Assembly: GCA_938022295.1 (NCBI GenBank)
Contig: CALIDR010000061.1
Coordinates: forward strand, 1 to 6,356
DNA from: an uncultured Burkholderiaceae bacterium
GTDB taxonomy: Bacteria > Pseudomonadota > Gammaproteobacteria > Burkholderiales > Burkholderiaceae_C
Length of the DNA stretch: 6,356 nt
Reading direction: 5' to 3'
Part shown: one piece after another, positions 1 through 6,356 of the stretch
Layout: every line of letters starts with the position of its first letter
Numbering within the stretch: the stretch's first letter is position 1
Made by a program: the position numbers and the translations under genes
Notes under the pieces: model-generated
What the model was told of the DNA's origin: nothing
Databases searched by the model: none
Seen by the model: only the letters and a program-made list of their open reading frames with translations

Positions 1-1827
<1,827 letters not shown>

Positions 1828-1831
<4 letters not shown>

Positions 1832-2919
1832 GCGCCGACCTCGCGCGCGCCGAGCGCTTCGCCGCGAGCTTCGGCCTGCGGCTGCCGGTGCTGATGGCGC
1901 CGATGGCCGGCGCGAGCCCCGTCGCGCTCGCCGCCGCGGTGGCCGACGGCGGCGGCATGGGCGCGCTCGGCGCGCTGCTGATGGAGCCGCCGGCGATCGC
2001 CGACTGGGTCGCCGCGTACCGCCGCGCGGGCGACCGGCCGCTGCAGATCAACCTCTGGGTCCCCGACCCGCCGCCGGCGCGCGACGCCGCGCACGAAGCG
2101 GCGCTGCGCGCGTTCCTCGCCCGCCATGGGCCGCCGGTGGCCGACGAGGCCGGCGACGCCCGGCCCCCCGACTTCGCCGCCCAGTGCGAAGCGCTGCTGG
2201 CCGCCCGCCCCACCGCGGCGTCGTCGATCATGGGGCTGTTCCCCGAGCGCGTCGTGCAGCGGCTGAAGGACGCCGGCATCGCCTGGTTCGCCAACGTGAC
2301 GACGCTCGCCGAAGCGCGCGCGGCGGCGGCGGCCGGGGCCAACGTGATCGTCGCCCAGGGTGCGGAGGCCGGCGGCCACCGCGGCGCGTTCGACGCCGCG
2401 CGGGCGCGCGACGAGGCGGTGGGGCTGTTCGCGCTGCTGCCGCAGGTCGTCGACGCGGTCGACGTGCCGGTGGTGGCCACCGGCGGCGTCGCCGACGCGC
2501 GCGGGGTGGCCGCGGCGCTGCTGCTCGGCGCGAGCGCGGTGCAGATCGGCACCGCGCTGCTGCGCGCGCCGCAGGCGGGCATTGCCCCGTGCTGGGCCGA
2601 CGCGCTGGCCGGCCTGGCACCGGAGGGCACGCGGCTGACGCGCGCCTTCTCCGGGCGGTGGGGCCGCGCGGTCGCGACCGCCTACGTGCACGCCGCGGCG
2701 GCGCCCGGCGCGCCCGAGCCGGCGCCCTACCCGGTACAGCGCGGGCTGACGGCGGCGATGCGCAAGGCGGCCGACGCCGCCGGCGACCTGCAGCACCTGC
2801 AGGCCTGGGCCGGGCAGGCAGCGGCGCTGGCCCCCGCCGCGTCGCCCGCCACCGTGCTGCCGCGGCTGTGGGCGCAGGCGCGGAACCTGCTCGCCGCCGG
2901 CGCGTCGGAGGTGCCATGA
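1828..2919 (+). CDS. Nitronate monooxygenase family FMN protein (2-nitropropane dioxygenase-like)
   Basis: This predicted 363-residue cytoplasmic TIM-barrel flavoenzyme belongs to the nitronate monooxygenase / 2-nitropropane dioxygenase family, whose members oxidise alkyl nitronates such as propionate 3-nitronate using FMN and oxygen. Landmarks: an N-terminal strand and loop PVLMAPMAGASP (residues about 20-31) followed by GGGMGALGA; QINLW near residue 73; and AQGAEAGGHRG at residues 176-186, with His184 in the position of the catalytic-base histidine known for the family. The phosphate-binding segment ATGGVAD has its Gly pair at 219-220, and QIGTALL starts at residue 239. A family-like segment TRAFSGRWGRA follows. 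The start is the GTG at 1828, which overlaps the uvrB stop (GTGA) and has no clear Shine-Dalgarno sequence, so it probably relies on coupled re-initiation. A later ATG at 1894 would remove the first barrel strand. Related barrels (FabK enoyl-ACP reductase, NADH:quinone reductase PA1024 type) cannot be excluded, so the substrate is uncertain while the family is secure. Confidence 0.9.
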
Positions 2920-3422
2920 GCCAGGTTCCGGTCGCGCCGACGCGCATCCTGATGGTGTGCATGGGCAACATCTGCCGCTCGCCGACCGCCGAGGCCGTGC
3001 TGCGCGCGCAGGCGGCGCTGCGCGGCCTGGCGGCGCACGTCGAGGTCGACTCGGCGGGCACGCACGGCTGGCACGCCGGCGAGCCGCCCGACCCGCGCGC
3101 GCAGGCGCACGGCGCCAGGCGCGGCTACGACCTGGCGCCGCTGCGCGCGCGGCGCGTGCAGGCCGACGACTTCGCGCGCTTCCACTACGTGCTGGCGATG
3201 GACCGCGACAACCTCGCGAACCTGCGCGACCTGCAGCCGGCCGACGCGACGGCGCGCGTCGACCTGCTGATGCGCTTCGCGAGCCGCCACCGCGTGGACG
3301 AGGTGCCCGACCCGTACTACGGCCCGGCGGCGGGTTTCGAACGCGTGCTCGACCTGATCGAGGACGCCTGCGACGGGCTGCTGACGCACCTGGCGCGCAC
3401 GATCGCCCGCCCGGCGCCGTGA
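2916..3422 (+). CDS. Low-molecular-weight protein tyrosine phosphatase
   Basis: The 168-residue protein is a predicted cytoplasmic phosphatase of the low-molecular-weight PTP family, hydrolysing phosphotyrosine through a cysteinyl-phosphate intermediate. The P-loop CMGNICRSP follows the first beta strand, with nucleophile Cys15 and phosphate-binding Arg21 (CX5R), then Ser22 and Pro23. The general acid is Asp132 in DPYYG, the DPY motif of this family. SAGTHGWHAGEPPDPRA (about residues 46-62) is the usual post-P-loop segment. Length is close to the typical 150-160, with about eight extra N-terminal residues. The ATG at 2916 overlaps the stop of the preceding gene (ATGA), and GGAGG at 2907-2911 sits four bases upstream, a rather short but usable spacing. 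The frame stays open further 5', but that part is a shadow of the flavoprotein gene. The physiological target is unknown. Wzb-type family members act on exopolysaccharide tyrosine kinases, but no capsule gene is visible here, so a housekeeping role is equally possible. Confidence 0.95.
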   Translation: MSQVPVAPTRILMVCMGNICRSPTAEAVLRAQAALRGLAAHVEVDSAGTHGWHAGEPPDPRAQAHGARRGYDLAPLRARRVQADDFARFHYVLAMDRDNLANLRDLQPADATARVDLLMRFASRHRVDEVPDPYYGPAAGFERVLDLIEDACDGLLTHLARTIARPAP

Positions 3423-3467
3423 GTCCACGCGCGCGACCCTGCCGGCGGTGAGGGAACCTCGGCGGCC

Positions 3468-3492
3468 AAACTCGACCAAACCGGTCGGCTTC
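3468..3492 (+). promoter_or_regulatory. Candidate IscR type 1 operator, upstream copy
   Basis: This 25-bp stretch matches 19 of 25 positions of the E. coli type 1 consensus as I recall it (ATASYYGAC, central TRWWWYA, GTCRRSTAT). The core halves CGACC (3473-3477) and GGTCG (3483-3487) form an inverted repeat with a five-base centre. The site covers the -35 element, so bound [2Fe-2S]-IscR would block RNA polymerase. Type 1 sites are those read by cluster-loaded IscR. The assignment is by hand comparison and position only. Confidence 0.6.
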
Positions 3493-3501
3493 GTATATAC
3501 T
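3472..3501 (+). promoter_or_regulatory. Sigma70-type promoter of the isc operon
   Basis: The -10 hexamer TATACT (3496-3501) matches the TATAAT consensus at five of six positions and lies in a short AT-rich island in otherwise very GC-rich DNA. TCGACC (3472-3477) matches the TTGACA -35 consensus at four of six, with an 18-bp spacer. A start near 3508 is predicted. This is the only convincing promoter-like sequence I found ahead of iscR, and its overlap with both IscR-like sites fits an autorepressed promoter. The start site is inferred, not seen. Confidence 0.7.
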
Positions 3502-3521
3502 TGAGCTGTTCGCTCGGGTAA
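3497..3521 (+). promoter_or_regulatory. Candidate IscR type 1 operator, downstream copy
   Basis: This stretch matches 18 of 25 positions of the same recalled type 1 consensus, best at its outer parts: ATACTTGA on the left and TCGGGTA on the right. The half-sites ATACTTGAG and CTCGGGTAA form an imperfect palindrome. It overlaps the -10 hexamer and the predicted start site. Its centre is 29 bp from that of the upstream copy, so the two sites sit side by side. The middle matches poorly, so it may be the weaker site. Confidence 0.55.
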
Positions 3522-3637
3522 TGCCCTGTTCAGGGCGGCCGCGCGACGCGGCACGACAGCCGTCGGGTGCCGACCGCACCACGGAGCAGGCGGGCGCGCC
3601 ATCCGCGCGCCCATCGGGTCAGCGATGCCGCAAGGCG

Positions 3638-3644
3638 AAAGGAG
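3638..3644 (+). promoter_or_regulatory. Shine-Dalgarno sequence that fixes the iscR start
   Basis: AAAGGAG lies seven bases before the ATG at 3652. It supports that codon over the in-frame ATG at 3625, which would add nine residues not seen in IscR proteins and lies upstream of this ribosome site. Confidence 0.85.
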
Positions 3645-3651
3645 CAGTTCG

Positions 3652-4185
3652 ATGCGTCTCACCACCAAGGGCCGGTTTGCCGTCACCGCGATGATCGACC
3701 TCGGCCTGCGCGCCAACTCGGGGCCGGTGGCACTGGCCGCGATCAGCGCGCGGCAGCAGATCTCGCTGTCGTACCTCGAGCAGCTGTTCGGCAAGCTGCG
3801 CCGGCACGAGCTCGTCGAGAGCACGCGCGGGCCGGGCGGCGGCTACTCGCTGGGCCGCAAGGCCGAAGACATCACGGTGGCCGACATCATCGTCGCCGTC
3901 GACGAGCCGATCGACGCCACCGGCTGCGGCGGCAAGGAAAGCTGCATGGGCGAGGACACCGGCAAGTGCATGACGCACGACCTGTGGGCCAGCCTGAACC
4001 AGAAGATGATCGAGTACCTCGACTCGATCACGCTGAAGAAGCTGGTCGACGACCAGATCGCCAAGGGCGTGTCGATCGAGGAGGCCCCGGTCAAGCGCGC
4101 GATCTCGAGCGTGCCGGTCGTCAAGCCGATCAAGATCACCGCCCCGAACTCGGTGTTCGCGCTCGGCGGGGCGCTGACGAAGTGA
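3652..4185 (+). CDS. iscR: IscR, Rrf2-family [2Fe-2S] transcriptional regulator
   Basis: IscR senses Fe-S cluster supply and, when carrying a [2Fe-2S] cluster, represses the isc operon. The 177-residue product starts MRLTTKGRFAVTAM as IscR proteins do. An N-terminal winged helix-turn-helix includes SLSYLEQLF (residues 38-46) and the wing RGPGGGY (59-65); Glu43, which in E. coli helps distinguish type 1 from type 2 sites, is present. The cluster loop holds Cys92, Cys98, Cys106 and His109, matching the E. coli ligands Cys92, Cys98, Cys104 and His107, except that the second and third cysteines are seven residues apart instead of five. The C-terminal tail is about 15 residues longer than in E. 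coli and lacks its His-rich part. The gene is first in the operon, 46 bp before iscS, and is preceded by two IscR-like sites, which suggests autoregulation. Identity is very secure. Confidence 0.97.
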   Translation: MRLTTKGRFAVTAMIDLGLRANSGPVALAAISARQQISLSYLEQLFGKLRRHELVESTRGPGGGYSLGRKAEDITVADIIVAVDEPIDATGCGGKESCMGEDTGKCMTHDLWASLNQKMIEYLDSITLKKLVDDQIAKGVSIEEAPVKRAISSVPVVKPIKITAPNSVFALGGALTK

Positions 4186-4231
4186 CCGCCCGCGTGCGAC
4201 CCGCCGTTTCGCCACACCTTCGAAGTCCGAC

Positions 4232-5446
4232 ATGACCCCGCACTTCCCGATCTACATGGACTACGGCGCCACCAACCCGGTGGACCAGCGCGTGGTCGAC
4301 GCGATGATCCCGTGGCTGCGCGAGCACTTCGGCAACCCGGCGTCGCGAAGCCACGCGTGGGGCTGGGAGGCCGAGGAGGCCGTCGAGAAGGCGCGCGCGC
4401 AGGTGGCCGACCTGATCGGCGCCGACCCCCGCGAGATCGTCTGGACCTCGGGCGCCACCGAGAGCGACAACCTCGCGCTCAAGGGCGCGGCGCACTTCTA
4501 CAAGACGCGCGGCAGGCACATCGTCACCGTCAAGACCGAGCACAAGGCCGTGCTCGACACCTGCCGCGCGCTCGAGCGCGACGGCTTCGAGGTGACGTAT
4601 CTGGACGTCCGCGAGGACGGCCTGCTCGACCTCGACCGCTTCAAGGACGCGCTGCGTCCCGACACGATCCTCGCCTCGGTCATGCTCGTCAACAACGAGA
4701 TCGGCGTGATCCAGGACATCGCGACGATCGGCGCGCTGTGCCGCGAGCGCGGCATCATCTTCCACACCGACGCCGCGCAGGCCACCGGCAAGATGCCGAT
4801 CGACGTCAAGACGCTGCCGGTGGACCTGATGAGCCTGGCGTCGCACAAGACCTACGGGCCGAAGGGGATCGGGGCGCTGTACGTGCGGCGCAAGCCGCGC
4901 GTGCGCATCGAGGCGCAGATGCACGGCGGCGGCCACGAGCGCGGCATGAGGAGCGGCACGCTGCCCACGCACCAGTGCGTCGGCATGGGCGAGGCGTTCC
5001 GCATCGCCAAGGCCGAGATGGGCACCGAGCTCGAGCGCATCCGCATGCTACAGCAGCGGCTGCTGCGCGGCATCGCCGACATCGAGCAGGTCTACATCAA
5101 CGGCAGCCTCGAGCACCGCGTGCCGCACAACGTCAACGCCTCGTTCAACTACGTCGAGGGCGAGAGCCTGATCATGGGCATCAAGGGCATCGCGGTGTCG
5201 TCGGGCTCGGCGTGCACCTCGGCCAGCCTCGAGCCGAGCTACGTGCTGCGCGCGCTCGGCCGCAGCGACGAGCTCGCGCACTCGAGCCTGCGCATGACGA
5301 TCGGCCGCTTCACGACGGCCGAGGAGATCGACGTCGTCGTCGCCACGCTGAAGGACCGCGTCGCCAAGCTGCGCGAGCTCTCGCCGCTGTGGGAGATGTA
5401 CAAGGACGGCATCGATCTGAACACGATTCAATGGACTGCGCACTGA
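4232..5446 (+). CDS. iscS: IscS, PLP-dependent cysteine desulfurase
   Basis: IscS converts L-cysteine to L-alanine and carries the released sulfur as a persulfide, supplying IscU and often tRNA thiolation. The 404-residue protein is the same length as E. coli IscS and collinear with it over the segments I checked. His104 (in TEHKAV) stacks on PLP, Lys206 (in ASHKTYG) forms the Schiff base, and Cys328 (in SGSACTSAS) is the persulfide cysteine; all three fall at the E. coli numbers. The C terminus SPLWEMYKDGIDLNTIQW is the segment known to bind IscU. The start ATG at 4232 gives MTPHFPIYMDY, two residues longer than E. coli at the N terminus; only a weak GAAG at 4222-4225 precedes it. An unusual detail is GATNPVDQ near residues 12-19, where E. 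coli has SATTPVDP. A 149-bp repeat-bearing gap separates it from iscU. Confidence 0.98.
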   Translation: MTPHFPIYMDYGATNPVDQRVVDAMIPWLREHFGNPASRSHAWGWEAEEAVEKARAQVADLIGADPREIVWTSGATESDNLALKGAAHFYKTRGRHIVTVKTEHKAVLDTCRALERDGFEVTYLDVREDGLLDLDRFKDALRPDTILASVMLVNNEIGVIQDIATIGALCRERGIIFHTDAAQATGKMPIDVKTLPVDLMSLASHKTYGPKGIGALYVRRKPRVRIEAQMHGGGHERGMRSGTLPTHQCVGMGEAFRIAKAEMGTELERIRMLQQRLLRGIADIEQVYINGSLEHRVPHNVNASFNYVEGESLIMGIKGIAVSSGSACTSASLEPSYVLRALGRSDELAHSSLRMTIGRFTTAEEIDVVVATLKDRVAKLRELSPLWEMYKDGIDLNTIQWTAH

Positions 5447-5450
5447 GCAA

Positions 5451-5478
5451 ATGACGGATGACGGATGAGGGATGACAC
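5451..5478 (+). repeat. Heptanucleotide tandem repeat (ATGACGG)
   Basis: Four consecutive seven-base units, two exact ATGACGG copies followed by ATGAGGG and ATGACAC, begin four bases after the iscS stop codon. The first 12 bases (5451-5462) are the exact reverse complement of the ends of two of the 28-bp repeats downstream, so the two blocks form one inverted-repeat system. No coding function is apparent. Confidence 0.85.
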
Positions 5479-5480
5479 CC

Positions 5481-5564
5481 TGCGAGCGCAGCGAGCAGTC
5501 ATCCGTCATGCGAGCGCAGCGAGCCGTCATTCGTCATCCGCGCACAGCGAGCGGTCATCCGTCA
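5481..5564 (+). repeat. Three tandem 28-bp repeats between iscS and iscU
   Basis: The units are 5481-5508, 5509-5536 and 5537-5564, directly abutting with no spacer. Units 1 and 2 share the head TGCGAGCGCAGCGAGC and differ at two of 28 positions. Unit 3 has a diverged head but keeps AGCGAGC and the tail. Each tail plus the next base reads GTCATCCGTCAT (5498-5509 and 5554-5565) or, in unit 2, GTCATTCGTCAT (5526-5537). These tails are complementary to the heptad block; the change in unit 2 would still pair in RNA as a G-U wobble. The 28-bp period is not a multiple of three, and no gene runs through the array. It probably lies within the isc transcript, just ahead of the iscU ribosome site. A dispersed intergenic repeat family is the likeliest origin. 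Confidence 0.88.
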
Positions 5565-5581
5565 TCACCGTGAGCGACTGG

Positions 5582-5587
5582 AAGGAG
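5582..5587 (+). promoter_or_regulatory. Shine-Dalgarno sequence of iscU
   Basis: AAGGAG lies eight bases before the iscU ATG at 5596 and is far stronger than the site ahead of iscS. It starts 18 bases after the last 28-bp repeat, so repeat folding could affect access to it. Confidence 0.8.
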
Positions 5588-5595
5588 CGAACGCC

Positions 5596-5994
5596 ATGGC
5601 ATACAGCAACAAGGTCATCGACCACTACGAGAACCCGCGCAACGTCGGCTCGTTCGACAAGGGCGACGAGACGGTGGGCACCGGCATGGTCGGTGCCCCC
5701 GCGTGCGGCGACGTGATGAAGCTGCAGATCAAGGTCAACCCGGCCACCGGGTTGATCGAGGACGCCAAGTTCAAGACCTACGGCTGCGGCTCGGCGATCG
5801 CGTCGTCGTCGCTGGTCACCGAGTGGGTCAAGGGCAAGTCGCTCGACGAGGCGCTGACGATCAAGAACACGCAGATCGCCGAGGAGCTCGCGCTGCCGCC
5901 GGTCAAGATCCACTGCTCGATCCTCGCCGAGGACGCGATCAAGGCCGCCGTCGAGGACTACAAGGCCAAGCACGGCGCGCCGGCGGCACACTGA
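5596..5994 (+). CDS. iscU: IscU, Fe-S cluster assembly scaffold
   Basis: IscU is the scaffold on which sulfur from IscS and iron are combined into [2Fe-2S] clusters, later released with HscA/HscB help. The 132-residue product begins MAYSNKVIDHYENPRNVGSF, nearly identical to E. coli IscU. Cluster ligands are Cys37 (in GAPACGD), Cys64 (in YGCGSA) and Cys107 (in KIHCSI); Asp39, which influences cluster stability, is present. LPPVK at 100-104 is the motif recognised by the HscA chaperone, which predicts an hscA gene downstream of the window. One extra residue around position 50 (NPATG, compared with E. coli) shifts the second and third cysteines by one. The C-terminal tail GAPAAH differs from E. 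coli, as tails usually do. A strong ribosome site precedes it, and iscA follows after eight bases. Confidence 0.98.
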   Translation: MAYSNKVIDHYENPRNVGSFDKGDETVGTGMVGAPACGDVMKLQIKVNPATGLIEDAKFKTYGCGSAIASSSLVTEWVKGKSLDEALTIKNTQIAEELALPPVKIHCSILAEDAIKAAVEDYKAKHGAPAAH

Positions 5995-6002
5995 GGATCG
6001 CG

Positions 6003-6326
6003 ATGGCCGTCACGTTGTCCGAAGCCGCGGCGCGCCACGTCAGCCGCTACCTCGCCCGCCGCGGCAAGGGGGTGGGGGTGCGCCTGGGCGTCAAGACGAC
6101 CGGCTGCTCGGGTCTGGCGTACAAGCTCGAGTACGCCGACGAGATCGCCCCCGAGGACCACGTGTTCGAGGGCCACGGCGTGAAGGTGCTCGTCGACCCG
6201 AAGAGCCTGCCGTATCTCGACGGCACCGAGCTCGACTTCGTGCGCGAGGGGCTCAACGAGGGCTTCAAGTTCCACAACCCGCGCGAGAAGGACCGCTGCG
6301 GCTGCGGCGAGTCGTTCCGCGTCTGA
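6003..6326 (+). CDS. iscA: IscA, A-type iron-sulfur carrier protein
   Basis: IscA is an A-type carrier thought to pass iron or assembled clusters from the scaffold to client apoproteins. The 107-residue product is exactly the length of E. coli IscA. The three conserved cysteines fall at the same numbers: Cys35 in TTGCSGLAY, and Cys99 and Cys101 in the C-terminal CGCGESF. LDGTELDFVREGLNEGFKF (residues 72-90) is typical of the family and favours IscA over the related ErpA or SufA, as does its position after iscU. The ATG at 6003 follows GAGGA (5993-5997), which overlaps the iscU stop, so the two genes are probably translationally coupled. The frame is open further upstream, but that portion is a shadow of iscU. 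Confidence 0.97.
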   Translation: MAVTLSEAAARHVSRYLARRGKGVGVRLGVKTTGCSGLAYKLEYADEIAPEDHVFEGHGVKVLVDPKSLPYLDGTELDFVREGLNEGFKFHNPREKDRCGCGESFRV

Positions 6327-6331
6327 CGCGC

Positions 6332-6356
6332 ATGGCCCACGACGAGCGGGCGCGGC
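6332..6356 (+). CDS. Possible start of the next isc gene (hscB by synteny), cut by the window edge
   Basis: An ATG five bases after the iscA stop opens a frame reading MAHDERAR to the end of the window. In proteobacterial isc operons the gene after iscA is usually hscB, the J-domain co-chaperone of HscA. Eight residues are too few to recognise a family, no Shine-Dalgarno sequence is visible, and the true start may lie beyond the window. The call rests on position alone. Confidence 0.3.

Larger units (their letters stand above)
3423..3651 (+). promoter_or_regulatory. Intergenic region and leader upstream of iscR
   Basis: This 229-bp gap separates the phosphatase gene from iscR and contains no plausible gene. 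The first 45 bases show only a weak short hairpin (GAGG-GAA-CCTC, 3450-3460) with no T-run, so I do not call a terminator. The middle holds the promoter and operator-like sites listed separately. If transcription starts near 3508, the iscR leader would be about 140 nt. It contains three potential stems: 3523-3536 (GCCCT/AGGGC, loop GTTC); 3549-3572 (CGGCAC/GTGCCG around an inner GAC/GTC stem with a two-base bulge); and 3592-3612 (GGGCGCG/CGCGCCC, seven-base loop). At this GC content such stems can arise by chance. Confidence 0.7.

Noticed and set aside
3437..3462. Rho-independent terminator after the phosphatase gene
   Set aside because: Only a short GAGG/CCTC stem is present, with no following T-run.
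3625..3651. Upstream in-frame ATG as the iscR start
   Set aside because: IscR proteins begin MRLT, and the strong AAAGGAG lies between the two ATGs, correctly placed only for the one at 3652.
5481..5564. CRISPR array
   Set aside because: The 28-bp units abut directly with no unique spacers, there are only three, and no cas gene is present.
5465..5716. Small + strand open frame through the repeats into iscU
   Set aside because: It reads the repeats as Ser/Arg/His-rich sequence, then runs out of frame through iscU; it has no ribosome site and no recognisable domain.
3423..6326. A novel defence or biosynthetic system
   Set aside because: Every complete gene belongs to the well-known ISC pathway with intact catalytic or cluster residues; only the iscS-iscU repeat and the IscR loop are unexpected.

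Overview
This 6.36 kb window is ordinary chromosomal DNA of a high-GC bacterium. By eye GC is about 70%, and codons end in G or C almost throughout. The protein sequences (an IscR-type regulator, a proteobacterial IscS/IscU/IscA set and a UvrB close to the E. coli form) point to a betaproteobacterium. The most likely order is Burkholderiales, perhaps a Rubrivivax/Leptothrix/Methylibium-like genus; that placement is inference from remembered family sequences, not a search. All genes lie on the + strand.

Bases 1-3422 hold three tightly packed genes. First is the 3' nine-tenths of uvrB (excinuclease ABC subunit B, cut off at its 5' end). A nitronate monooxygenase-family flavoprotein follows, sharing a GTGA overlap with the uvrB stop. 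Last is a low-molecular-weight protein tyrosine phosphatase, sharing an ATGA overlap with the flavoprotein. The overlaps indicate one transcript with translational coupling, although the three activities have no obvious common pathway.

Bases 3423-3651 are the main regulatory region. A sigma70-like promoter (-35 near 3472, -10 TATACT at 3496) is covered by two adjacent sequences resembling IscR type 1 operators. The predicted leader of about 140 nt contains three possible hairpins.

Bases 3652-6326 are the ISC iron-sulfur cluster operon: iscR (Fe-S-sensing repressor), iscS (cysteine desulfurase), iscU (scaffold) and iscA (A-type carrier). IscS takes sulfur from cysteine, IscU assembles the cluster, IscA helps deliver it, and IscR carrying a [2Fe-2S] cluster is expected to repress the promoter when clusters are plentiful. 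The window ends about 25 bases into a possible next gene, which by usual synteny would be hscB.

The least expected element is in the 149-bp iscS-iscU gap. A heptanucleotide repeat is followed by three tandem 28-bp repeats whose ends are the reverse complement of the heptads. The transcript could therefore fold in several mutually exclusive ways between the desulfurase and scaffold cistrons. A second small oddity is a CX7C spacing in the IscR cluster-binding loop where E. coli has CX5C. I found no sign of a wholly new multigene system.
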